From CAKZQX01 sp034435975 (GTDB lineage Bacteria > Chloroflexota > Chloroflexia > Chloroflexales > Chloroflexaceae), in contig DAOTWD010000155.1 in assembly GCA_034435975.1 (NCBI GenBank), positions 11,627 through 75,626 on the forward strand: a DNA stretch of 64,000 nt. The letters run 5' to 3'. Under the pieces are notes generated by a model, which saw nothing but the letters and a program-made list of their open reading frames with translations, had not been told where the DNA came from and did no database searches. This document shows positions 45,583-53,341 of the stretch, piece by piece. Position 1 is the stretch's first letter. Every line of letters begins with the position of its first letter. A program made the translations under genes and the position numbers.

Positions 45583-46551
45583 CTATACCTCCCCGGTCAT
45601 ACGCGGCATGGGCAGCGCTTTTTTATCACGCCGCAGCCCTGCGGTATCTGTCATATCTGGTTGGGAACCGATCCTGGCCAGCGCCGGCCGCGCATCCACA
45701 AACTCTTTGCCAAACCCCAGTTCGGTGGCAGGCAATCCCAACGCCAGGCCGATCAGTTGTGTGAAATACAGGATCGGGATGGTGTAGTCCGTGCCAAAAT
45801 GCTTGTTCACACTGTCCTGATAGGCATCCAGGTTGAGCTGGCACATCGGGCACAGGGTCACAATTACATCGGCCTGGTAGTCACTGGCATTCTTGAGCAG
45901 GCGACGGATCAACTCCAGGGCCACGCCCTGGCTAATCTGGGTCATATGCCCACCGCAGCAATGCGATTTCAAGGGGAAATCAATGACCTTTGCGCCCAGT
46001 GTGCGCAACAGCCTGTCCATCGAGGTCGGATATTCGGTGTCATCGAATTGATTATTGAAGCCGGGTCGTACGACCACACAGCCATAGTAAGGGGCCACCC
46101 GCAAGTTGTAGAGCGGGTTGGTCACGCGTTCTTTGATCGCATCCAGGCCAACATCGTTGACAATCACATCCAGCAGGTGCCGGGTACGGATAGTGCCGGG
46201 AGTATAGCTCAGGCCTCCCGCCGCCAGCGCGATGTTCACTTTCTCGGCCAGTTCGGGCGAATCGGACATATATTTGTCAGCCTTGCTCAGATTGAGATAG
46301 CAGGCGCTACATGGTGCAACAAGCTGGTGGTTGCCCGGGCCATTCTGGTTCGCTGCCAGCGCCAGGTTGCGGCTGATCAGGGCATAGGCTGGCAGCAAGT
46401 CCACCGCGATATACTCAATCGCTCCACAACAATTCCAATCTTCCAGTTCGACCAGATCGATGTTCAAGGGTCGAGCCACCGCCATTGTCGATTGATGATA
46501 GGCGCTGGCCTGGCGCTCCAGCGAACAACCGGGATAATAACTGTACTTCAT
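45583..46551 (-). CDS. hdrB: HdrB-like subunit with two CCG domains
   Basis: 322 residues. The N-terminus YSYYPGCSLERQASAYH, first CCG site WNCCGA (C41, C42) with APCSACYL, and second CCG site KSHCCGGHM with LCPMCQLNLD are the HdrB signature for the two noncubane [4Fe-4S] clusters that split a disulfide in methanogens. All cluster Cys appear present, so it should be redox-active. Substrate here is unknown, as coenzymes M and B are not expected. Start overlaps the hdrC stop by 4 bp. Confidence 0.94.
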   Translation of the reverse strand: MKYSYYPGCSLERQASAYHQSTMAVARPLNIDLVELEDWNCCGAIEYIAVDLLPAYALISRNLALAANQNGPGNHQLVAPCSACYLNLSKADKYMSDSPELAEKVNIALAAGGLSYTPGTIRTRHLLDVIVNDVGLDAIKERVTNPLYNLRVAPYYGCVVVRPGFNNQFDDTEYPTSMDRLLRTLGAKVIDFPLKSHCCGGHMTQISQGVALELIRRLLKNASDYQADVIVTLCPMCQLNLDAYQDSVNKHFGTDYTIPILYFTQLIGLALGLPATELGFGKEFVDARPALARIGSQPDMTDTAGLRRDKKALPMPRMTGEV

Positions 46552-47132
46552 GCTGCTCCTCCCAACTCTTTGGCACGCGTCAGAATAGCTTGTAACTGTT
46601 GTATCCCTTCAATCTTCCGGGGGGTGAGATCCAATCGTTTGCGTCGCCACATCCCCAGACCGAGCGGTACCATTTTGATCATATCGAGCGGATGGTGCAA
46701 TAAATGGTAGCGGGTCGCCAGGCCCAGTTCAAAGCTGCGTCCATAGGTTTCGACATAGTTGATAAACGTTTCCGCAAAGTCCGATGCTTCAGGCACACTG
46801 GTTTTGTCCTTATACAATCCGGCTTTGATCGACATGCGCTTGAGTGTATACATAATATCCGTGATGTGAATTTCCTGGGGGCAGCGCACCATGCAGTAGT
46901 AGCACGAGACACAATACCAGGCGGTATTGCTGCGTAGCACCGCGTCTTTCATCCCGGCGGCAATCAGCGCAAAGATCGCCCGTGGTGTGTGATCCATATC
47001 AGCCCCGGAAGGGCAGGAGCCTCCACACGTTCCACATTGGAGACACGTTTCAAGCCGGGGATCGCCCGGCGTTTCAGCAACCACCTCATCAAAAAACGTT
47101 GGCGCACGAGCGGTTGTAGCAGTCGTACCCAT
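46548..47132 (-). CDS. hdrC: HdrC-like ferredoxin subunit
   Basis: 194 residues from the ATG at 47132, which has AGGAGG at ideal spacing; a longer frame from 47207 is not needed. Two [4Fe-4S] motifs: CLQCGTCGGSCP (C30, C33, C36, C40) and CVSCYYCMVRCP. The helical C-terminal half has LATRYHLLHHPLDMIKM. It carries electrons between HdrA and HdrB. First gene of the hdrC-hdrB-hdrA-mvhD-mvhG-mvhA operon. No TM helix, so the complex is soluble unless a separate membrane subunit joins it. Confidence 0.94.
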   Translation of the reverse strand: MGTTATTARAPTFFDEVVAETPGDPRLETCLQCGTCGGSCPSGADMDHTPRAIFALIAAGMKDAVLRSNTAWYCVSCYYCMVRCPQEIHITDIMYTLKRMSIKAGLYKDKTSVPEASDFAETFINYVETYGRSFELGLATRYHLLHHPLDMIKMVPLGLGMWRRKRLDLTPRKIEGIQQLQAILTRAKELGGAA

Positions 47133-48277
47133 ATACACACCTCCTCCTTGAGTGCTTCCAACAATCCTTCCGTCGCGCTGATCGCGTGTGCCATGAGTCT
47201 CAATCAAAGGCGCTCTCGCCGCTTTATGGAGAGAAATGAGGGCAATGCCGTATTGGCCACCGAGAACGAGTGTGCCTCTTCCCGGCTGCTGCCGCCCTCC
47301 TGTTCATCTCTGCTGTAGAACAAGCCTACCCGAATGGTTGATAGGAGTCCCGTATGGAGCCTGGATAAAGCCGTACCCCGGCCCAGCCCGTACTCCGCTT
47401 TTTCAGGACGCATGAAGGATGGATCGAGCGCACCACGCTGACATCTGAAATTCACCGAAAATATAGAGAATTGTTGGCTAAAAATTGCTGTTATGTTACT
47501 TTAACACGATTTCTATATGTTTGAGAAAAAGTTTCATAACCAGAAGTCATCTTCTCTAAACCGCATTGAGAAGAAAAGAACAAATAATACCGGTATAAGA
47601 TCAAAAAGACGTGGTTTCCGCAGAATTCATAACAGCCAGTATACCTTTCAAATGTAGAGACTATAACGAAATATTGAGAAAAACAGCACAGGATCATTGC
47701 GCAATAAAGAACAAACTCACCTGGATGCCATGGCATACCGTGCATATCATGTCAGGAAATCCTGCAAAGCAGTCGCATCCGAGTCACAATCGATACAATC
47801 GCTCGATCTGAATTTCACAAACCGGTATAAGAGCCTGTCCAATATTTGATCAGCAAGATCTGACTGTCTGGAACGGATTACTGCTCGTCAAGGGAGATGG
47901 TTGTATACGGTATCAGGATAGCGCTGGACAGGAGACTTTCAGGTTAACTTGATAACGGGTAAGGCTACATGCCGCGAGGTATGAGCAAGAGCTGTTTAGA
48001 TAGTGTATAATAATTCAAACCTCTGGATCTACTGGCACGTATCGGCTTTCGTTGCAGCTTGGTAACCGTTCAGGTGGGGCGGTCTGGCAGAGCAATGCCT
48101 CGCCAGGTGTTGCCTGGGAGTGCGGGTGTCAGAGGCTCTGCTCCCTACTGGCGCACGTTCCCCTGAACAGTTACCCTCGTTGAATGCATACACACACTAT
48201 CGTGCCTGGAAACCATATGTTCCGCCGGTCTTTGTGGCAATGATAGACGATGACGGCGACGAGAAGGAGTGGCAACG
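47133..48277. other. Long intergenic between divergent operons
   Basis: About 1.15 kb, AT-rich in 47450-47800. No supported gene. A pair of short inverted blocks, CCTGTCC (about 47834) and GGACAGG (about 47926), spans roughly 100 bp and might be a decayed element. TATAAT occurs at 48006-48011, but I saw no good -35 hexamer. The hdr promoter must lie at the left end. Confidence 0.5.
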
Positions 48278-49006
48278 ATGCCTACGGTATATGGAAGTGA
48301 GACACAACCAGCCGAGCAACCAGAAGAGCGGAGCCGCGAAACATCGTGGCGTATTCTGCAGATTGCCGAGCGTGAAGTTGGTCGGATTATTCTGGATATT
48401 CATGATGGACCGGTACAAAATATCTTTGCTGCGCTCTCGCAACTCAGTATTGTCCAACGGCATCTTGAGCGCCGTGCCGGTGCAGACGACGCCGAAGACA
48501 CGGAACGTCTGCAGCGGAGCATTCGCTTGCTGGAGCATGCACTGGACGAGATTCGCACATTTATGGGGGCCTTTCGCCCGCCTGAATTTGAACGCCGCGA
48601 TCTTCTCTCGGTGCTAGAAGGGTTACTGATCCAGCACGAAGAAGCAACCGGTAATCCGATTACCCTGGATGTCCAGGGGACATTCCCTGATGTGCCGTTG
48701 CCGGTCAAAATCGGGCTGTATCGTATTTTGCAAGAAGCGCTTTCCAACTCATCACGCCACGGGCATGCCGATCAACACCTGGTTATTCTCGCCAGCGATG
48801 GTGCAACGATTACCATGGAAGTGATTGATAATGGCCGTGGATTCGATCTGAACCAGATCCTCGCCGACCAGGAACACGTGCATATCGGGTTGGAAGGAAT
48901 GCGCGAGCGTGTTACGATCCTCGGAGGCACCTTCGATATCCAGAGTATGCCGGAGGTTGGAACGCGGGTGCGGGTGGTGGTACCCTATCCGACAGCAGGC
49001 TTTTAA
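48278..49006 (+). CDS. Cytoplasmic sensor histidine kinase (NarX/LiaS-type)
   Basis: 242 residues from the ATG at 48278 (GAAGGAG 8 bases upstream). HisKA_3 dimerisation domain with the phosphoacceptor His in ILDIHDGPVQNIFAALSQL, then an HATPase domain: N box EALSNSSRHGHA, G1 DNGRGFDL, G2 GLEGMRERV. There is no sensor or TM domain, so the signal must come from a partner, perhaps the small membrane protein two genes downstream. The NarL-type regulator follows after 16 bp, a classic pair. Confidence 0.93.
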   Translation: MPTVYGSETQPAEQPEERSRETSWRILQIAEREVGRIILDIHDGPVQNIFAALSQLSIVQRHLERRAGADDAEDTERLQRSIRLLEHALDEIRTFMGAFRPPEFERRDLLSVLEGLLIQHEEATGNPITLDVQGTFPDVPLPVKIGLYRILQEALSNSSRHGHADQHLVILASDGATITMEVIDNGRGFDLNQILADQEHVHIGLEGMRERVTILGGTFDIQSMPEVGTRVRVVVPYPTAGF

Positions 49007-49022
49007 CGCGCTGGAGTAAGCT

Positions 49023-49661
49023 ATGGCTGTTATTCGGGTTGTACTGGCTGATGATCATGCGCTTGTCCTGGAAGGGATGCGCTCCCTTCTTGATGCCGAG
49101 GATGATATTGAGGTCGTGGGCACTGCCAGTACTGGTATGGAGGCGTTGGCCGTAGTACGGCAGTTACTTCCCGATGTGGTGGTGCTGGATTTGCAAATGC
49201 CGATGATGGACGGGCTGACGTGCCTGGAGCATATCCGCGCCGAGGGCCTGCCGACCAAGGTGCTGGTGCTATCGGCGTTTAACGATGGTGATTCGCTACA
49301 ATCGGCGCTGGAGAAAGAAGCCGATGGGTTTGCGCTCAAGACCGAGTCGCCCCAACAGACCATCACCAGCATCCGACAGGTATATCGTGGGCAACTCGTC
49401 TTTCCACAGGCAGCGAAACGCTGGTTACGCACCCATCGGCAACGCCCATATCCGGCGATTACCGATTTATCGGAACGGGAGATCGAGGTGCTGGCGCTGG
49501 TGGCTCAGGGGCTAACCAATACACAGATTGCCCAGCGATTGAGTGTCAGTGATAACACGGTCAAGTTTCACTTGCAAAATATCTATCAAAAACTGAATGT
49601 CAACAATCGCACCGAAGCGGCAGGTATTTACTATAAGTTGCAACAGGAGGGTATCGCATGA
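49023..49661 (+). CDS. NarL/FixJ-type response regulator
   Basis: 212 residues, GGAGTAAG before the ATG. Receiver 1-125: VVLADDHALVLEGM, phosphoacceptor in VVVLDLQMPMMDGL, VLSAFND, GFALKTE with the Lys. LuxR-type HTH 145-205: LSEREIEVLALVAQGLTNTQ, IAQRLSVSDNTVKFHLQN, IYQKLNVNNRTEA. Cognate of the upstream kinase. Its stop overlaps the next start by 4 bp. Confidence 0.95.
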   Translation: MAVIRVVLADDHALVLEGMRSLLDAEDDIEVVGTASTGMEALAVVRQLLPDVVVLDLQMPMMDGLTCLEHIRAEGLPTKVLVLSAFNDGDSLQSALEKEADGFALKTESPQQTITSIRQVYRGQLVFPQAAKRWLRTHRQRPYPAITDLSEREIEVLALVAQGLTNTQIAQRLSVSDNTVKFHLQNIYQKLNVNNRTEAAGIYYKLQQEGIA

Positions 49662-49951
49662 TGGTGCTAATCCTGTTTCTACTGGTGACCGTGATACTCG
49701 TGGCAGGCGTCTATCTCGTCTGGTCGATATGGTGGAGCTATGTGCCATCAACCCCAGCCGATGATGAGTTACATCGACAGATCGCATGGTTGAATGATCA
49801 CCAGTCCCATCGGCTGGATGATCGCCAGATTGCACTGGCGTTTTCGTCTGAAGATGCCTGGACGCAGGTAGTACGCCAGGGTTTCCGCGTCCGTCGCCAA
49901 CAACGTCGCCTGAACTCCCTACGCGTACGGGATCGGTACCGCTCGCACTAA
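49658..49951 (+). CDS. Small single-pass membrane protein in HK-RR operon
   Basis: 97 residues, GGAGG upstream, start overlapping the regulator stop (ATGA). One N-terminal TM helix (LILFLLVTVILVAGVYLVWS), then a cytoplasmic basic tail ending RQQRRLNSLRVRDRYRSH. No known family. Because the kinase has no membrane or sensor part, this protein is a natural candidate for the missing signal input or for a negative regulator; this is inference from the operon. Confidence 0.75.
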   Translation: MMVLILFLLVTVILVAGVYLVWSIWWSYVPSTPADDELHRQIAWLNDHQSHRLDDRQIALAFSSEDAWTQVVRQGFRVRRQQRRLNSLRVRDRYRSH

Positions 49952-49969
49952 GCGATTGGTTGAAAAGGG

Positions 49970-50071
49970 GTACTATGAGCGGCGGCCATACTGCTTGCTC
50001 ATTCTGGTGGGACACCGGGTATGTTCGATACGCCAAGAGATACCATGAGCGGCGGCCATGCTGCTTGCCCA
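49970..50071. repeat. Direct repeat pair ATGAGCGGCGGCCAT
   Basis: A 32-bp segment (TACTATGAGCGGCGGCCATA at 49970) recurs at 50040 with TACCATGAGCGGCGGCCATG, differing at three or four positions. Offset 70 bp. It lies between convergent operons; origin unknown. Confidence 0.65.
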
Positions 50072-50222
50072 TGGTACCTATGTCCACTGACACCTGTTGC
50101 ACACCCGCCCCCTGCCCACCGAAAGAACCTGTACGTGAGCAGAACGCCCTCGGCTGGTGTCGCCGCAGAGCAACGGTACCAGGTTCGACCGGGCTGGTGT
50201 TGCCACACCCGGCAAGCTGGGG

Positions 50223-50651
50223 TCAAGCATCAGCGGGAACATTCCCGGTATAGGCCATACCCGCAACATGCAGGATGTGATCGGCAAGCTCCTGGAGCGC
50301 CGCTCGATCGTCATCGTTCCAGTCGCACAGGTTAAGCACAGTCGCAAAATAGGTCTCCATCATCAAACGCGGGTAGTCCCAGGTCAGCCCCATCCGCTGC
50401 AGCACCCGCCCGCCCCAGGCAAATTCGGCATTGACCAGTTCCCAATCGAGTAACACCCCCGCCTGCACAATATCGTGAAAACGCTGCAGCGTGGCTACCA
50501 GATGGTCATGCTCAACTACTGTCGGCTGCGTCCCATACACCGTCAGGCTCAGGGTAGGCATCCGAGCCAGTAGTGTATCAGCCGCTTGATACACAATGGC
50601 CTCACGGTGTTTGTCGAGGATTTGCATGATCGACTGAAGTGAATCAAACAT
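50223..50651 (-). CDS. All-alpha protein of the B12/STAS operon, unknown
   Basis: 142 residues, AGGGA upstream. Helical throughout (FDSLQSIMQILDKHREAIVY, LDWELVNAEFAWGGRVLQRM, YFATVLNLCDWNDDDRAALQ). It resembles the helical N-terminal sensor domains of RsbR-type proteins in length and style, but I cannot assign a family. It is last in the four-gene minus-strand operon, 4 bp after the PAS gene, so a role in the same signalling complex is likely. Confidence 0.75.
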   Translation of the reverse strand: MFDSLQSIMQILDKHREAIVYQAADTLLARMPTLSLTVYGTQPTVVEHDHLVATLQRFHDIVQAGVLLDWELVNAEFAWGGRVLQRMGLTWDYPRLMMETYFATVLNLCDWNDDDRAALQELADHILHVAGMAYTGNVPADA

Positions 50652-50655
50652 AGCA

Positions 50656-51198
50656 TTATTCCCTATTGATTGATATGAGCCGCTCGATTTGATCGCGTAA
50701 TCGCGCCTGCTCTTTGCTTAACTGACGGATGATATTGGTCAACTCGCTATTGATCGCTAGGACTTCGTGGTACAGGGTCGTCAATCGGGGTGGTTCATAG
50801 CCACCGATCAGCACCCGGTAGTCTGGAGATAACGCACCGGCCCGAATGCTTACACAGAGCGGTGCGGCGTCGGCACTATCAAAGAGTAATTCCCAGGTAT
50901 CACTGGTGGCACCCGGCGAGAGCGTGGTTATCTGCTGCAAGAAATCATTCCCTTTGATATGCGACATGGTAGATAGCAACTGCAGCAGCGGGGAACCGAT
51001 GATGTCTTCACCAAGCAGTTGCCGTGACCGCAGGTTTGCTTCGCGTATCAGCCCGTGCCTGTCGCAGATCAGGATCAAGTCATGACTCAAATCGCCAAAC
51101 AGCGCCGGTATGACCGGATCACTGATGCCATAACCCCCGTAAGCGGTTGAGCGCGATAGACATGCCGTCTCCGTACTGGCGTGCAGAGGGTCACTCAT
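50656..51198 (-). CDS. PAS-domain protein
   Basis: 180 residues. A PAS domain occupies about 30-140 (LSHDLILICDRHGLIREANL, RSRQLLGEDIIGSPLLQLL), followed by a C-terminal coiled coil (NIIRQLSKEQARLRDQIERL). There is no output domain, so it may work as a dimerising sensor adaptor. The coiled coil is like those in the STAS proteins next door. Start overlaps the B12-protein stop by 4 bp. Confidence 0.85.
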   Translation of the reverse strand: MSDPLHASTETACLSRSTAYGGYGISDPVIPALFGDLSHDLILICDRHGLIREANLRSRQLLGEDIIGSPLLQLLSTMSHIKGNDFLQQITTLSPGATSDTWELLFDSADAAPLCVSIRAGALSPDYRVLIGGYEPPRLTTLYHEVLAINSELTNIIRQLSKEQARLRDQIERLISINRE

Positions 51199-51839
51199 GC
51201 CATAACCTCCATCACCAGTTGGACGGCCTCACGCGCATCACGGGCGGTAAAATCGGCCCCCAGCTTCTTGTACAGATCCGGCGCACGGTTGATCGGCTGA
51301 CCACCGACCATGATTTTTATTCGGTCGCCAATGGAAGACGCACGCACAACCTGGATCATACGCCGTGCGTGTGGTACATAGCTATTGAGGGTCACTGAAA
51401 TGGCGAGCAGATCGGCCTGTCGTTCCTGGGCCATACGCACGACATCTTCGGCAGGCATGTTCGCTCCCAGGTAGTAGACATCCCAGCCCTCCATTTCAAA
51501 AAAGTCAGCTACCATACGAATACCCAGTTCATGCAACTCACCACCAATGCAGGTCGCGATCAACGTGCGTCCTACCGGCGTGTGCTGAAACACATGGCCA
51601 TACAGATGGGCCATCACACTCTGGGTAATTGCGGTGGCGAGGTGTTCCTGAGCAACCGTGATCTGGTTGCGTTCCCACATCAAGCCAATTTCGTGCATAG
51701 CCGGCTGAAACACCTCCAGATAGAGATCCCGAATATCGACACCATTATTCAGCGCCGTTCGAGCAGTATTCAAAGCACGGCGGCGATCTCCTCGGCGGAG
51801 GGCATCGAGATAATCAGTGTAAACGGTATGTAGTATCAT
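51195..51839 (-). CDS. Cobalamin-binding protein with CarH-like W-x9-EH motif
   Basis: 214 residues: an N-terminal four-helix cap (1-88) and a Rossmann B12-binding domain (90-213). The cap holds W55-x9-E65-H66, the signature seen in light-sensing CarH/LitR proteins over adenosylcobalamin. The B12 site has E-x-H-x-x-G (H103 as lower ligand; E replaces the usual D), S148-x-T150 and G179-G180. No MerR-type DNA-binding domain, so it must act through partners. Neighbours are a PAS-STAS protein (ATGA overlap upstream) and a PAS protein (overlap downstream). The residue after W55 is Glu, where T. thermophilus CarH has the His reported to bind cobalt after illumination, so the photocycle may differ. 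It could also be a plain cobalamin sensor. Confidence 0.88.
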   Translation of the reverse strand: MILHTVYTDYLDALRRGDRRRALNTARTALNNGVDIRDLYLEVFQPAMHEIGLMWERNQITVAQEHLATAITQSVMAHLYGHVFQHTPVGRTLIATCIGGELHELGIRMVADFFEMEGWDVYYLGANMPAEDVVRMAQERQADLLAISVTLNSYVPHARRMIQVVRASSIGDRIKIMVGGQPINRAPDLYKKLGADFTARDAREAVQLVMEVMA

Positions 51840-52690
51840 CGTAGAACTTCTTTCTGCATATGACGCAGCACATAGGCAACAGCGTGCTGCAGATTGCTCT
51901 GGATAATCACAAATTCTTGGAGATGTAGCCCCAACTGTACCATCGTCTGGGCAATTTCAGGCCTGATACCCACCAGGATGGCCTGCGCACCCAGCAATCG
52001 TAAAGCCTGGATCGTATCGAGCAGGTGCTTTGCGACACCGGTATCGATCAGCGCAATCCCGCTCACATCAAGGATGGTATAGCGCGTATGTTGCTGACTC
52101 ACCTGTTCGAGCAGTTTCCGGGCTATTTTCGCAGTACGAGAGCTATCTAGATGACCGACAATGGGCAGTAGCAGCACCCCCTTCCAGATTGGAGCTGCAG
52201 GTGCAGTCAGTGCTTGAATTGTCTCAACCAGACGGCGTTGCTCGTTGAGTGCCTGTTGCAAGGCCCGGTTCTGGCGGTGTAGCTCACGCTGCGTCTCCGT
52301 CAGATCCGAGGTGAGTAACATCAGTTCACGCTGCATCGCACTGAGGTCAGCGGGTTCAACTTGCCCGATAATTACCAGGTGGTCAGCTTCACGATAGCCC
52401 CGAAAATGGCCGATGGTATATTCAGTGACCGTACCAAGTGCCAGTTCCCAGGGAGGGGTTGGGTGCTGAAAAGAGGCATTGCGGGCTGCCGCCAGAAACA
52501 AATCGCCTTTATGTTCGGTATCTGGCGTCAGAAGCGCATGAAAAGGTTGATGAACGAGTGGGGTAGCACTCCAGTGCTGGGCGGCCGGGTTGGCATAAAT
52601 GATGCGCCCGGTTTCGTCACAGCAGAGTACCAGTTCGCTCAACAGTTCGTACAGATTGTGATTCAACGTCATTGTAGAATGCTGATCCAT
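51836..52690 (-). CDS. PAS-coiled coil-STAS protein (RsbR-like)
   Basis: 284 residues. PAS domain 10-110 (LVLCCDETGRIIYANPAAQH), coiled coil 115-165 (ETQRELHRQNRALQQALNEQ), STAS domain 170-280 (LLLPIVGHLDSSRTAKIA, YTILDVSGIALIDTGVAKHLL). Positions equivalent to B. subtilis RsbR phosphosites T171 and T205 appear as S183 and T217, both phosphorylatable. This layout suits a stressosome-type scaffold that binds a switch kinase such as RsbT. It is first in the four-gene operon with the B12 protein. No RsbT or RsbS homologue is in the window. Confidence 0.88.
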   Translation of the reverse strand: MDQHSTMTLNHNLYELLSELVLCCDETGRIIYANPAAQHWSATPLVHQPFHALLTPDTEHKGDLFLAAARNASFQHPTPPWELALGTVTEYTIGHFRGYREADHLVIIGQVEPADLSAMQRELMLLTSDLTETQRELHRQNRALQQALNEQRRLVETIQALTAPAAPIWKGVLLLPIVGHLDSSRTAKIARKLLEQVSQQHTRYTILDVSGIALIDTGVAKHLLDTIQALRLLGAQAILVGIRPEIAQTMVQLGLHLQEFVIIQSNLQHAVAYVLRHMQKEVLR

Positions 52691-52927
52691 CTCACACTCT
52701 CTTCATCCTTAATTTCATATTATACCATGCGCATGGCACCAGAGAGTTATCAGGGGTTAAAAAAGGATTCCACCAGGAACGCCCGATAGCATCCGCAAGC
52801 GAAGTATGCAGGACTCGCAGGGGTTGGTTTTTTTGTTATGCCGCTCCGGAGTGCGGAGTGTAGAATTGTACAACCGTGCGCCCCTACGGATATACCAGTT
52901 TGATGTACAAATTCAACGTTTTTTTTA

Positions 52928-52955
52928 TTGACTTCTGTCCTGCAAATTGTAGAAT
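52928..52955 (+). promoter_or_regulatory. Possible promoter toward the FIST gene
   Basis: TTGACT at 52928-52933, 16-bp spacer, TAGAAT at 52950-52955. If used, the leader would run about 380 nt through the MITE-like repeat. Confidence 0.35.
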
Positions 52956-53156
52956 ATGATATGGAGTGAATATTCTACTGGCTTGGAAACTACCAACACC
53001 ATAGCTTGACCACTGGTCGGATTTGTCGCCCCGATGGTTGACGTGGAAACACCGCATCTGAGCCACCAGTCTGGTGCAGAATCGTGTCTATCCCTCGACA
53101 ACTGCGGAATATCTGGCAATCGAGAGTAATCTGCGCGTTCACATACAATAGGACTA

Positions 53157-53275
53157 CAACGAGACTTCATCACGGCCAGGGTGCGGGGGCCTGCAGCCCC
53201 CGCGTATGGTTCCTTCCTGGGGTTTCTGAGGTGCGAAGCCGCGCCCGGCTTTCCTACCCAGGGGATGGCTCGTTG
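53157..53275. repeat. MITE-like dispersed repeat, copy 3 (inverted)
   Basis: 119 bp, opposite orientation to copy 1: CAACGAGACTTCATC at the left, GTGCGGGGGCCTGCAGCCCCCGCG hairpin, GCGAAGCCGCGCCCGGC, and CCCAGGGGATGGCTCGTTG at the right. Lies in the leader of the FIST-STAS operon. Confidence 0.8.
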
Positions 53276-53341
53276 GCGTAATAGGGGGCGATACCACCTC
53301 TGCGGTAGGTGGATCTGTCCCTGAGAAGGAGTGTTCACATT

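Larger units (their letters stand above)
52691..53341. other. Intergenic between divergent signalling operons
   Basis: About 650 bp. No gene supported. It contains a possible plus-strand promoter (52928-52955) and MITE-like copy 3 (53157-53275), which ends about 65 bp before the FIST gene start. Confidence 0.6.

Noticed and set aside
45535..46710. Plus-strand 391-codon frame opposite hdrB
   Set aside because: Antisense shadow; hdrB carries all expected cluster motifs and fits the operon.
40506..47132. Hdr/Mvh genes as evidence for an archaeal methanogen
   Set aside because: Other genes (TPP riboswitch, sigma70 promoters, DUF4491, expansin, STAS proteins) are bacterial, and group 3c hydrogenases are known in bacteria.
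48120..48617. 165-codon frame overlapping the histidine kinase start
   Set aside because: Overlaps the well-supported kinase in another frame; no ribosome site and no motif.
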